From Thecamonas trahens ATCC 50062 (Eukaryota > Apusozoa > Apusomonadida > Apusomonadidae), in the NCBI RefSeq assembly GCF_000142905.1, contig NW_013657632.1:182995-246994 (forward strand): 64,000 bases of DNA, given 5' to 3'. Under the pieces are notes generated by a model. That model searched no databases. It was not told where the DNA came from and was given only the letters and a program-made list of their open reading frames with translations. Below are positions 8,643 to 18,086 of this stretch, one piece after another. Position 1 is the first letter of the stretch. Each line of letters opens with the position of its first letter. The position numbers and the translations under genes were made by a program.

Positions 8643-9865
8643 ATGGCGACGCGCAAGAAGGTCCTGCTGAAGGTCATTATCCTTGGCGACTCGGGGTACG
8701 TTCTCCACTTCTCAAATCTTTCTCCTGCCTTGTTCTGCCCTCCCCTAGTACCCCCCCCTTGCCCACCCCCGCACGCCGTCGGGTGGATGGCCCGTCGCGC
8801 GGTCAGAATGTGGAACACGCTCCGCCCCTTCGGGTGTACCCTCGGCCTGCCTTTGACCTGGGAGGTCTGACGGGGAAAGACACGGCCGACAGAACACACA
8901 AGGATGAGACATGCCCATGTGTGGCCACGTATCCGTCTTCCCCTCCCCCTGCCCCCCTCCCCCCCTGTGAGGTTTGTCCCGTCGTGCCTACCCTCCCCCC
9001 CCCCTTTGCCGTCGCAAAGGCTATTGGTGCGATTTTTGCGCCTTTGGTGGAAGCACCCCGCCGTCGCCATGTTGGCGCAGGGCGTGACCCGTGGAAGCCG
9101 TGCTACGCCACGAATCGGCGGCAGGATGTAGGGGCATGTAGCCATGGTGGTCCGTAGATTGCTGCGGAGGTTGCCGGTGGATTAGCGTGTGTGTAGAGGC
9201 GGTGCAGGGCATGGCGCCTGTCAGCCCGAGTGGGGGGCGGCGAGTGTCACATGCGACCGTCACAGTCGGCACGGCGCGCACGACTCACACAGTAGGACAG
9301 TGTGGGCAAGACCTCGCTGATGAACCAGTACGTGAACAGCAAGTTCTCGTCGCAGTACAAGGCTACCATTGGGGCCGACTTTCTGACCAAGGAGGTGATG
9401 GTTGAGGACCGGCTGGTGACGATGCAGATCTGGGACACGGCTGGGCAGGAGCGGTTCCAGTCGCTCGGCGTTGCCTTCTACCGCGGTGCCGACTGCTGCG
9501 TCCTCGTGTTCGACGTCAACCTTCCCAAGACCTTCGAGAATCTTGACTCGTGGCGCGATGAGTTCCTTATCCAGGCCGGCCCGCGCGACCCGGACAACTT
9601 TCCGTTTGTCGTCCTTGGCAACAAGATCGACCTGGAAGACCAGCGCCGCATCTCGACCAAGCGTGCGATGACCTGGTGCACCCTCAAGGGCAACATCCCC
9701 TACTTTGAGACATCAGCCAAGGAGAACGTCGAAGTTGAGCAGGCCTTCCACACCATTGCCAAGAACGCTCTCAAGCAGGAGAACGATGTCGACCTCGGCT
9801 TCCCGCCCCCGTCGGCTATCAAGCTCCATGACCCGCCCCCGAAGCAGAAGAAGGGCTGCTGCTGA
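8643..9865 (+). CDS. RAB7: Rab7 small GTPase (one intron)
   Basis: Exon 1 is 8643-8695 and exon 2 is 9301-9865, giving 205 residues. The intron 8696-9300 (605 bp) has donor GTACGT and acceptor ACAG. It splits the Gly codon of the P-loop, and splicing restores GDSGVGKTS. The match to Rab7 is very strong: start [17 protein letters not shown], effector region [31 protein letters not shown] and ETSAKE, and C-terminal PKQKKGCC with a geranylgeranylated Cys pair (animal Rab7 ends CSC). Rab7 controls late endosome and lysosome fusion and transport. Gene-to-gene spacing suggests its promoter is shared with EXO70. Confidence 0.97.
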
Positions 9866-10229
9866 TCGCACTGACTCGCATCCCGTGTTGGTCATGTGCG
9901 TCGCGCTTTCTCTCGACCCTTTTCACCCTTGCTCTCGCCTCCTCCTCGCCCTCGATCCTTGCCACCCTTGTCACCTCTTGCCACCCCACCTCCACCACCA
10001 CCTTCCCATCCATCCGTGCCATCTGTTTACCCTCCAGTACACACCCGTGCTTCTCCCCAGTCTTGTGCCTTCTCTCTCTTTTTTTTTTCCTACCTTTGGC
10101 TCTCTACTACCCTCCACGTGGCTGCTCACCCCACCGCAAGCTGTCGGCCCAAAGCCACCCACTTTTGCGGAGCGCACCGAGGGGGGGAAAGAGGAGGCAC
10201 CCCACTTCCAACCACCTCCCATCACCCAC
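9866..10229. other. Intergenic, pyrimidine-rich leader of the MDH gene
   Basis: No gene seen. The strand sense to MDH is strongly CT-rich (for example a T8 run near 10080), typical of the 5' flanks in this window. Long open frames run through it into MDH but lack domain content. Confidence 0.5.
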
Positions 10230-11255
10230 ATGTCCAACCTCAAGCCGTTCATCCGCGTGGCCGTCACTGGCGCTGCGGGACAAATCTGCTACTCGCTCCT
10301 CGCCAACATCTGCAAGGGCGAGATGTTTGGTGCCGACCAGCCTGTCGTCCTGCATCTTCTGGACATCACGCCTGCCCTCGGCGCTCTCCGCGGGGTGACA
10401 CTCGAGCTGGAGGACTGCTCCTTCCCGCTGCTGGTCGACTTTGTGGTGACCGACAAGCCTGCCGAGGCCTTTGCCGATGTCGACGTCGCCATTCTTGTCG
10501 GCGCCATGCCCCGCCGCGAGGGCATGGTCCGCGCCGATCTGCTCAAGGCCAACGCCGGGATCTTCAAGGCCCAGGGTGCCGCCCTTGCCGCACACGCCAA
10601 GCCCTCGGTCCGTGTGCTAGTGGTGGGCAACCCGGCGAACACCAACGCGCTCATTGCCCTCACTACCGGCTCGTCGCTCCCCAAGTCGGCCTTTACTGCC
10701 CTCACCTTCCTCGACCACAACCGCCTCAAGGCGCAGGTCGCCTGCAAGCTCGGCGTCGCTGTTGCTGACGTCCGCAACACCTTTATTTGGGGCAACCATT
10801 CCAAGACCCAGTACCCGGACGTCTCGCACGGCACTGTCACCAACGCTGATGGCTCGTTGTCGCGCGTCATGGATCTCGCCGAGTCGGCCTGGGCCCGCGA
10901 CGAGCTCGTCACCACCGTCCAGACCCGCGGCGCCGCCGTCATCAAGGCCCGCAAGCTCTCGTCCGCCATGTCGGCCGCTAAGGCCATCACCGACCACATG
11001 CGCACTTGGTGGTTCGGGACCGAGCCCGACGACATCGTCTCCATGGCCATCTATTCGGACGGCACCCACTACGGCGTTGCCGAAGGTATTATCTTCTCCT
11101 TCCCCGTCACCATCGACGCGGCCACTGGCGACATTAATGTCGTCGATGGCCTCGACATCGACGCCTTCTCGCAGAGCATGCTCGACAAGACCCAGGCCGA
11201 GCTGATCGACGAGCGCGAAGCCGCCCTTGCCTTCCTCGCCGAGTCGAACCTCTAA
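10230..11255 (+). CDS. MDH: Malate dehydrogenase, cytosolic type
   Basis: 341 residues from the ATG at 10230. The NAD-binding fold opens with VAVTGAAGQICYSLL (Gly-rich loop G14-G17); D45 at the end of the second strand fits NAD rather than NADP. Substrate-binding arginines are in GAMPRREGMVR (R95/R96, R101) and LDHNRLK (D162, R165), and the catalytic His is H190 in WGNHSKTQYPD. The sequence GAMPRREGM and the YSLL/ANIC start mark the cytosolic/chloroplast-type MDH family, and no mitochondrial targeting peptide is seen. The enzyme interconverts malate and oxaloacetate. The frame is open far upstream, but that part reads like a CT-rich leader. Confidence 0.95.
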   Translation: MSNLKPFIRVAVTGAAGQICYSLLANICKGEMFGADQPVVLHLLDITPALGALRGVTLELEDCSFPLLVDFVVTDKPAEAFADVDVAILVGAMPRREGMVRADLLKANAGIFKAQGAALAAHAKPSVRVLVVGNPANTNALIALTTGSSLPKSAFTALTFLDHNRLKAQVACKLGVAVADVRNTFIWGNHSKTQYPDVSHGTVTNADGSLSRVMDLAESAWARDELVTTVQTRGAAVIKARKLSSAMSAAKAITDHMRTWWFGTEPDDIVSMAIYSDGTHYGVAEGIIFSFPVTIDAATGDINVVDGLDIDAFSQSMLDKTQAELIDEREAALAFLAESNL

Positions 11256-11315
11256 CCACTCCCGCCGCACCTGCAGCCGCAATCCCGTAGTCGCCGCCCA
11301 GTTAAGCGCCCATCG

Positions 11316-11341
11316 CATCATCATCATCATCATCATCATCA
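11316..11341. repeat. (CAT)n trinucleotide repeat
   Basis: About nine consecutive CAT units, in the 5' flank of the GKRP-like gene. Confidence 0.95.
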
Positions 11342-11407
11342 TTGTCATCCATCACTGCCCAGCCTTGTGGCCGTAGCCGTAGCCCAGCCGACTTTGCACC
11401 TGACTCG

Positions 11408-13276
11408 ATGACCACTCCCGCCCGTGTCACCGAGCAGGCGCATGCCCTGACAACCAAGCTGTCGCAAGCAACCACACCCCATGCCATCCGCCTCCTTGCA
11501 GCTGCCGACGCAGGTGTGTATGCTGGCTCCACCCCATACCCAGGCCTTGTCGACCCGCCCCTGCTGGAGGCTGCGGCGGCGGCTGCCGCTCTCCTGGCTC
11601 CGGCTCTCCGTTCAGCGGCGGCTGACGAAACCCTGGTGGTGCTCGGCGGATGTGGAACGTCCGGTCGGCTGGCCTTCCTCACCGCCACTGCCTACAACGC
11701 CGTGGCTCCGGCGCCTCGCTTTGCCTACACCCTCGCCGGTGGCGACGTGGCCCTGGTCCTCTCGCGCGAGCTACCCGAAGACGATCCGCACCTCGGGGCC
11801 GACGACCTAGCTGCCGCCATTGCCTCTGCGCCCTCTCCGCCAGCTCACGTTGTCTACGTCGGCATCTCGTGCGGGCTCTCGGCGCCGTATGTTGCTGGTC
11901 AGATCGAGTACATGCTCCACCACTACGCTGCCGATCCGGCCTCGGGTGCCATTCTCATCGGCTTCAATCCAGCCGAGCTCGCTCGTGACGCGCCCATCGA
12001 GGGCTGGCCGCATACTTTTGCTTCGCTTCTCAACGGGCGGTTTGCAGACGCGGCCGCGGCTGCTCCGGCCTCGTGGATTTTGCTCAACCCGGTCATTGGT
12101 CCCGAGCCGGTCGCTGGCTCGTCGCGGATGAAGGGCGGATCCGCCACTAAGGTCCTTCTCGACACTGTCCTCGCTGGCGCCGCCACCATCGCGGCTGGCG
12201 CCAAGGCCGCAAGCCCAGGACTGCTGCTCAAATGCTTCAACTCGCTTGACAACGCTAGTGTCGCCGCCTACGGTGCCGGGCCGGCACTGGTGGATCTTGT
12301 CGACGCCGCCGCTGCAGCCGTCCGCGGCGGCGGCCACATCTACTACGTCGGCGGTGGCGATGCCGCAACGCTGGGCGTCATTGATGTCTCGGAGATGGTG
12401 GACACCTACGGTGCACCACCCGATCAGATCCGTGCCTTTGTGGCACGCGGTTGGGCCGCGCTCCGTAACGCCGAGGGCGACATGATCGCTGCCCATCCCG
12501 ACTCGCCGCTGCTGGACATTTCGCTGGATGCCTTTGTCGCGCTTGTTGTGCCGAGCCTCACCGCAAACGACCTTGTCGTCGGCCTCATGCCTACTGCCGC
12601 CGAGTCGGCCGCCGATGGTGGCAATGCCGCTGCTGCCGTCATGGCCGCGCTCCGTGGTGCGCTGGAGCTTCCGTCGCCGGCGGCGACCCCAGTCCTTGGT
12701 CTGGTTGCCATCGGCGAGCCGGGGCTCGTCGGGGACGCTCGCTACGAGTGGGATAGCCTCGTTGGCCTTGCCACCGCCGCCGTCACCGTCAATTTGCGCG
12801 GGCCGAGTCCTTACACGCTACCCGGCGAGGCGACGACACTGGCGGTCGAGGCAAGGGCCCACCTTGCGCTGAAGATCATCCTCAACACGGTGACGACACT
12901 TGCCAAGGTCGCCGAGGGCGTCGTCTTTGGCAACCGCATGATCAACATGGGCATCAACAACAACAAGCTCTACTACCGGGCCATCGACATGATTGCCACA
13001 CTTATGGCGGTTCCGACGCAGCGGGCACACGCTTGCCTCCTGGGCGCCATCTACGGTGCGCCGGGGCTTGCCGAAGCTGCGGCCGCAGGCGTCGACGATG
13101 AGGGCGCTGAACGGGTCCGCCACCACATCGAGATTGCTACGCCGCGCGCTAATGTGCTTCCGCGGGCGCTGCTCCTCGCGGGTCTCGGTGACGACGCTCT
13201 TGACACTCTCGATGACCTGCTCGCCTCGGAGCCATCGGTGGCGCGGGTGCTCGAGGCGCACGGGCTTGTTTGTTAA
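11408..13276 (+). CDS. GCKR: Glucokinase regulatory protein-like, double SIS domain (GKRP/MurQ family)
   Basis: 622 residues from the ATG at 11408, almost the length of animal GKRP (about 625). The first SIS domain carries the family signature GGCGTSGRLAFL (from about residue 80). The second hallmark is GPEPVAGSSRMKGGSATKVLLD (about 235-256, quoted in parts). A second SIS half follows with VNLRGPSPYTLPG and NRMINMGINNNKLYYRA. Bacterial MurQ etherases of this superfamily have an ASE segment just after GTSGRLG that holds a catalytic Glu; here, as in animal GKRP, that position is not Glu (TATAYN). The later E-x-x-E-D segment remains (RELPEDD). This favours a regulatory, sugar-phosphate-binding GKRP-type protein over an active N-acetylmuramate-6-P etherase. 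Binding of glucokinase or fructose phosphates is inferred. Confidence 0.85.
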   Translation: MTTPARVTEQAHALTTKLSQATTPHAIRLLAAADAGVYAGSTPYPGLVDPPLLEAAAAAAALLAPALRSAAADETLVVLGGCGTSGRLAFLTATAYNAVAPAPRFAYTLAGGDVALVLSRELPEDDPHLGADDLAAAIASAPSPPAHVVYVGISCGLSAPYVAGQIEYMLHHYAADPASGAILIGFNPAELARDAPIEGWPHTFASLLNGRFADAAAAAPASWILLNPVIGPEPVAGSSRMKGGSATKVLLDTVLAGAATIAAGAKAASPGLLLKCFNSLDNASVAAYGAGPALVDLVDAAAAAVRGGGHIYYVGGGDAATLGVIDVSEMVDTYGAPPDQIRAFVARGWAALRNAEGDMIAAHPDSPLLDISLDAFVALVVPSLTANDLVVGLMPTAAESAADGGNAAAAVMAALRGALELPSPAATPVLGLVAIGEPGLVGDARYEWDSLVGLATAAVTVNLRGPSPYTLPGEATTLAVEARAHLALKIILNTVTTLAKVAEGVVFGNRMINMGINNNKLYYRAIDMIATLMAVPTQRAHACLLGAIYGAPGLAEAAAAGVDDEGAERVRHHIEIATPRANVLPRALLLAGLGDDALDTLDDLLASEPSVARVLEAHGLVC

Positions 13277-13529
13277 CCCCTAACGGTACGGTCGTTCGGA
13301 CGCGTTGTCGCGCCTCTCAACGTGAGCAACTTGATGATGCTTGACTTCCAGGTCACCAGTAGACGATGCGCGACGCCTGCTTGGCCTGCGGCTTGAGGTA
13401 GGAGGCGTACCTGCACGTGATGGCGGCCGACACGGAGACGCCTGCCTGAAGGATGCCCGAGTTGCTGCCGCGGTGACGACCCCAACGACCGGGAAGGAGA
13501 GCATCAGTTGTGGATCTTCTTGCGACGGA

Positions 13530-13975
13530 CGAGCTTGCCGGTCGGCGTGGCTGCGCAAGTGGTGGCACGCCATCCTGTACTGGACTCTGGACGCCGCGTA
13601 CGCGCTCTACGCTGACGCGAGCCCACGCCCCGTCATGACTCGCGTGGCTTTTCTCAACGACATCATCGACGCCCTCGCCGCCAGTGCCGACGCCGTCAGT
13701 TCGCGCCCTCGCCGCCAGCGCCGACGCCGTCAGTTCCGCGCCGTCGCACAAGCGGAAGCGTCCCTCTGCAGCGGCTGCTCGTCATCACCACCTTTCCCTG
13801 CGAGCCGCTCTGCGACGCGACTGCCTCGCCTGCCGGTAGCTTCATGATAAGCGATCGCGGCCGTGGACCTTTTGCGCCGCGTGCGGCGTTCATCTCTGCA
13901 TCGCCGACTGTTTTCTGCTGTGGCAGCCAGTAACACATTGTACTACTCTTTTACAACAATTCATGGACGTGCGAC
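13530..13975 (+). pseudogene. piggyBac transposase 3' remnant
   Basis: Between two convergent host genes lies the C-terminal end of a piggyBac (DDE_Tnp_1_7-like) transposase. One frame reads RKWWHAILYWTLDAAYALYADA and then MTRVAFLNDIIDAL, the conserved Trp-rich helices after the catalytic core. In another frame, starting near 13840, it continues into a Cys/His finger with TFCAACGVHLCIADCF, the C-terminal cysteine-rich domain of piggyBac proteins. The two frames are separated by a 34-bp tandem duplication (13671-13738), which shifts the frame by one, and by a TAG at 13837-13839. The catalytic core upstream is not recognisable, and no terminal repeats were found. It is a relic. Confidence 0.6.
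13671..13738. repeat. 34-bp tandem duplication inside the piggyBac relic
   Basis: GCCCTCGCCGCCAG followed by YGCCGACGCCGTCAGTTC starts at 13671 and again at 13705, so the period is 34 bp. Because 34 is not a multiple of three, it breaks the transposase frame. Small differences show that the duplication is not brand new. Confidence 0.85.
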
Positions 13976-14056
13976 GTCTGTGCAGCGTCGCCGAGCGCGG
14001 CTTGCGCGATGGACAAACCTGTCCATTCCGTGGCGTAAACGGCTAAACGGCTCTTG

Positions 14057-17000
14057 CTACGGGTTCGAGGATGGGAATACCTCGATCATGTCGCCGGTCT
14101 TGAGCATCGCCACGTCGGTATCGTCCAGGATGGGGATGCGGATACCGCTGTTGACCGGAGGCATGTTCTCGAGCGACTTGGTCATTGCGCTGTATCCACC
14201 AGTGCCGGCCGATGGAGAAAAGAGCTCGAGCCGCGCAACTGTGGCGTCGATGCCGAGCGCGAGCACAGCCTCGCGCTTGAGCCACACAAAGGCGCCGGCC
14301 AGCATTCGAGCATGGGCAGGAATCGCGACCTGTGCCCGCCGGCCTTGGCAGAGGAGTGTAACGTCGGCTGAGCTGGCCTGATCATCGGAAACCTGCTTCT
14401 TCAAAGAGCCCGAGCCCATCCGCTGGTGGCCCCACGAGCTCTTGCCGCGGCGCCCGTGCGACGATAGCACCAGAGAGGCCGCCATACGTGGGTTTGAAGC
14501 TTCGCGCATGAGTGCGCCCCGCTCGAACCGGCGCGGCGTGGCATGGCTAGTTCCTGTCGACCTACCCGAGCCGGCGTCGGCCGACACGGCGCCAGGCAGG
14601 TCATTGGAGCCCTCCGAGACGACGTTCGACGACAACGACGATGAGGAGGACAACGACGACGAGTGTACCGACGAGACTGCTGACGACTTATCTGGGCGCT
14701 TCGGCGAGATCTTGGTATTGGCTGGAGGCTTCCGCATGACAACCGAGCTCGCCGATGGATGGGTCGACATGCCCGCTGACGACGTACCAGCTGCAGAAGC
14801 GGCGCATGAGGTCTCGTCGATGGCCGAAAGCAGGTCGTTCGAGACGTGAAGTGAGCTTTTGTCGCCAGCGGCCGAGACCATGGCCACCAGGCCGTCACGG
14901 ACCGACTCGGGGTTACGGGTCTGTGAGATATTGCCGAGAAAGAGCGACGAGGACCGCGGGCGCCCCGAGTCGGAAACAGCCGACGACCGGGCGACGGCGC
15001 TTGGACGCTCGGCTGCCTGTCCTGTCGCGTTGTCATCAGCCGAGCCCTCCATGGCCGACGCAGTGCTGGAGCGAGTCAGGTTCTGGATCGAAGTCAACGG
15101 ATCGAGCGAGCCGGTGCCCGGCGGCGGGAGCTCGTCGACGGCGACGAGCGCGCGGCGAATTTCAGCAAGGCGGCGACGAGCAGTGGGCACAATGTCGATG
15201 TGCGGGACGTCGTTGGGGAACTTTTCGAGGATGGCCTGGAAGTCTTCCTTGCGCAGCACGTCGAGATCGCATGGAGTGATGGCGACAACAGAGGCCGTGC
15301 GCCGCGCGTCGTCGGAAATGAGCGCAATTTCGCCAAAGTACGAGCCGGAGCCGAGCGTTTTGTACACCAGCTTGCCGTCGCCGGAACGGATCTCGACCAT
15401 GCCGCGCGAGAGAATGAACAGCTCATTGCCAATCTGTCCCTCGCGGACAATGTGGTCACCCTGGGCGGCGGCCTGCGGGGTGAGGTGCAGGATGACTTCG
15501 GTGACAAACTCGGGCGAGACGTTCTTGAACAGCGAGACATTGCGGAGCTTGACGTCCATGATAAACTGGGCGACGGTGAGCCGGAGAGCCGGGGAGAGCT
15601 CGCGAAGGATGCGCGCCTCATCGAGAACCGCGCGGTGCCGAGTGTAGGCGAACATGTAGTGCTCGCGAATGAGGACACGCAGCTTGCGCGGAAGCTGGCG
15701 GTACTTCATGTACACGTTGACCTCGTCCAGCCGTTTGCGCGTCGGATTGAACGACATCCGCTGGACAAGGTAGGTCATCTCACCGACAGCGTACGAGAAC
15801 ATAGAGACGCCGACCACGACCGCAAAGATGATAAAGATGCGCTCGACAAGCGTCTCGCCCACAATGTCGCCGTACCCGGTGGTGGTGATCATTGAAATAG
15901 CAAAGTAGAACGAGATGACGTACTGGCGTACCACGTACTTGTTGGTCATGTCTGCAGCGTCGAGCCAGGTCACCACATCGGCGTCCTGCAGCTCGGCGGT
16001 GAGGAAGAAAGGCATGCGAGAAAGTGCGAGAGGACAAGCAGGATGACAATGAGCTTGATGAGCTTGAAGACCGACGAGTTGACCCGCATGTGGGCCTGCC
16101 ACTTTCGGTAAATGCGCGAGAGACGGAAGAGCCGGACCATGCGGACAAGCCGGATGAGCCGGAGAATGCGGAGAAGCTTGGGAAGCCGGAGCAAGTTCCG
16201 CGACGAGGTGTCGACCGTCATGGTGAGAACAAGGTCGATGGGCAGCGCCGAGATAAAGTCGACGGCAAACCAGCCCTTGAGGTAGTTACATGTGATCTCA
16301 CGCGGCGAGGTGACAAGAACGCCGGAGCGGTAGAAGGCTGTTCGGAAGTTGACAATGATGTCGATGACAAAGAGGACGTCAAACGTCGACTCTATGACAA
16401 AAAAGAAGCCTGTTGCCTCGACCGAGAAGCAGACCCGGAACGGGATGACCATGACCATGTACATGAGCACAATGGCGATGATGAGGTCGAAGATTTGGTG
16501 CCCCCGCGCGTTCGGGTGGAACACAGTCTTGGAGCCGGTCTTTTCCTCGCCGAGCATCCCGATCTCGACCGCCGATCGCGACGCACGCACCTTGCTTGCT
16601 GGTGTAACGCTCGATGAGCTGCGGCAGCAGCAGCAGCAGAAGACCGAGGCCCACGACCGGCGGCGGCGGTCGTCGTCGGCCTCGTTCACGGTGCCATCAG
16701 CGGCAGTCCGTGGGCCAAACTCGGCTGAGTACGGCGACGACGCTCCCACAAGATGTGGCGAGGGTGCTCCCGAGCCGGCCTCTGCCGTGGCGGCCGCGGC
16801 GCGCGCACGTGCTGCAGCGCTCTTGGGCGCAAATGGCGCGAGTGACGAGAGATTCACGAGAGGATCGTCAATGTTGTACGTATTAGCTGGGCTTCCGTCG
16901 AGCTCGTATATCGCCGGCGTGGCCGTGTGCAGCGGCATGACAAACGGCAGCGCGTCCGGATTTGAGCCTGCCATCGAGTCCGGATCGACGTTGGTCACGT

Positions 17001-17418
17001 TGATGACCGGCTGTGCATAGTGGGCGCTCGATGCCGCAGACTCGTCAAGCGTCACGCGCTTGGCCTCGCGCTCACGCAAGTTCTCGAGCAACGTAGGTCC
17101 ATCGGTGTGAAAGATGGCAAGCTCGGGCAGGACCCGCGGACGCGACCGCGGGCGCGAATGCGACGGACTGGCGGATCCGGCCGATCGGTTGCGGACATGG
17201 CGGCCGACCTGCGGTGACGCACCACCTCCGCCACCTCCGCCAAACCTCGGCGATGTACCTCCTCCGCCAAACCTCGGCGAGCTCCGCCCACCGCGCCTGG
17301 GCATGTTCGGCTGCGAGAGCAACGGGCGATTGACCGAGGCTTCGAGCGACGAGGCCGATGACGCCGATGGCGGCGTCCCAGGAGGAGAGCCATGGCAGTC
17401 TGGATGTTCTGAGCTCAT
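14057..17418 (-). CDS. Voltage-gated K+ channel with cyclic-nucleotide-binding domain (frameshifted in S5)
   Basis: Starts at the ATG at 17418. A long Ser/Gly/Pro-rich N-terminus is followed by S1-S4: S3 includes TFDVLFVIDIIVNFRTAFY, and the Arg-rich S4 is LLRILRLIRLVRMVRLFRLSR. S5 breaks at SHFLAC, where the frame must shift by one base (AAA at 16008-16010 on the plus strand) to continue as FFLTAELQ. The pore has ITTTGYGD, a K+-selective filter. S6 is FIIFAVVVGVSMFSYAVGEM, then a C-linker and a cNMP-binding domain with GSYFGEIALISDDARRTASVVA. The last ~60 residues, with IPILDDTDVAMLKTGDMIEVF, resemble the KHA domain of plant Shaker-type channels. The overall layout is EAG/KCNH- or AKT-like. 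One missing T would restore a single protein. Confidence 0.85.
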
Positions 17419-17731
17419 TTCCACTCACTCGTTTCAGCAGCGGTGGGGGGGGGGGGGGGGGGCGCCTTTGGGTGTCTTGCCGTGGTCTAGGCTCCCGCTG
17501 GCCCGACTTGAGAGAGTGTAGGTGAGGGAGATGTGGTTGAGGGGTGAGGGGGGGAGGGAGTGGGATGGGAGGGGGATGGCACAGAAGGGTGGGAGGGTGG
17601 GTGGGTGAGTGAGGAGGAGGAGGGGTAGGGGGGTGCGGTGTGGTGCGGTGTGGTGCGGTGCGGTGTGGCTGTGGCCAGGTGGGGAGGCCCGAGCCACAGC
17701 CCGTCCGCCCGCAATTCTCCCGCCGAACGAT
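17419..17731. other. 5' flank of the K+ channel with G-run and GTGCG repeats
   Basis: Holds a G run at about 17445-17462 and a degenerate GTGCGGTGTG repeat at about 17634-17670. It ends at the transposon target site TCA (17732-17734). No gene is seen. Confidence 0.6.
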
Positions 17732-17734
17732 TCA

Positions 17735-17756
17735 GGGGATCGGCAAAAATTCGGTG
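17735..17756 (+). repeat. Left terminal inverted repeat of the Harbinger element
   Basis: Begins GGGGATCGGCAAAAATTCGG at 17735, immediately inside target duplication TCA. Just inward (17761-17847) lie three copies of CGTTCAGTT, one GTTCAG and one reversed AACTGAACG, probably subterminal binding sites. Confidence 0.9.
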
Positions 17757-18086
17757 GACTCGTTCAGTTGGCGTTCAGTTGTGTGAGTGAACGCATACAC
17801 ATTGAGCGTGCGTTCAGTTTCTGTTCAGGCTGAGCCCCAACTGAACGAATTTTGAAGGCACACAAGCTCAGCTACGCAGCAGTGACGTGAGTTGGAGCAC
17901 CACACTCGACTTACCCTTACGCAAGGTAGGGCACAGTTTCGGCGATATGGCAGCGACATGATGGGGGAGAGACACTTCAGTACGGTATTGCTGGCGTAGG
18001 GGGGGGGGGGTTAGGGGAGTTATACACTCACGTTGGTGTCCTTGTCACCACGCAGACAGCCGGTAGATTCTACCACCACTGCCGCA

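Noticed and set aside
9015-9046. Hairpin CAAAGGC/GCCTTTG in the RAB7 intron, considered as an H/ACA snoRNA
   Set aside because: Only a 7-bp stem; no convincing H and ACA boxes or second hairpin.
13353-13573. Minus-strand frames overlapping the piggyBac relic
   Set aside because: A frame ending ASYLKPQAKQASRIVYW looked gene-like, but the plus-strand piggyBac signatures explain part of the DNA and no start or domain was found.
14060-14090. GGGTTCGAGG near 14062, similar to a tRNA B box
   Set aside because: It lies in the coding region of the K+ channel and no tRNA cloverleaf can be formed around it. No tRNA was found in the window.
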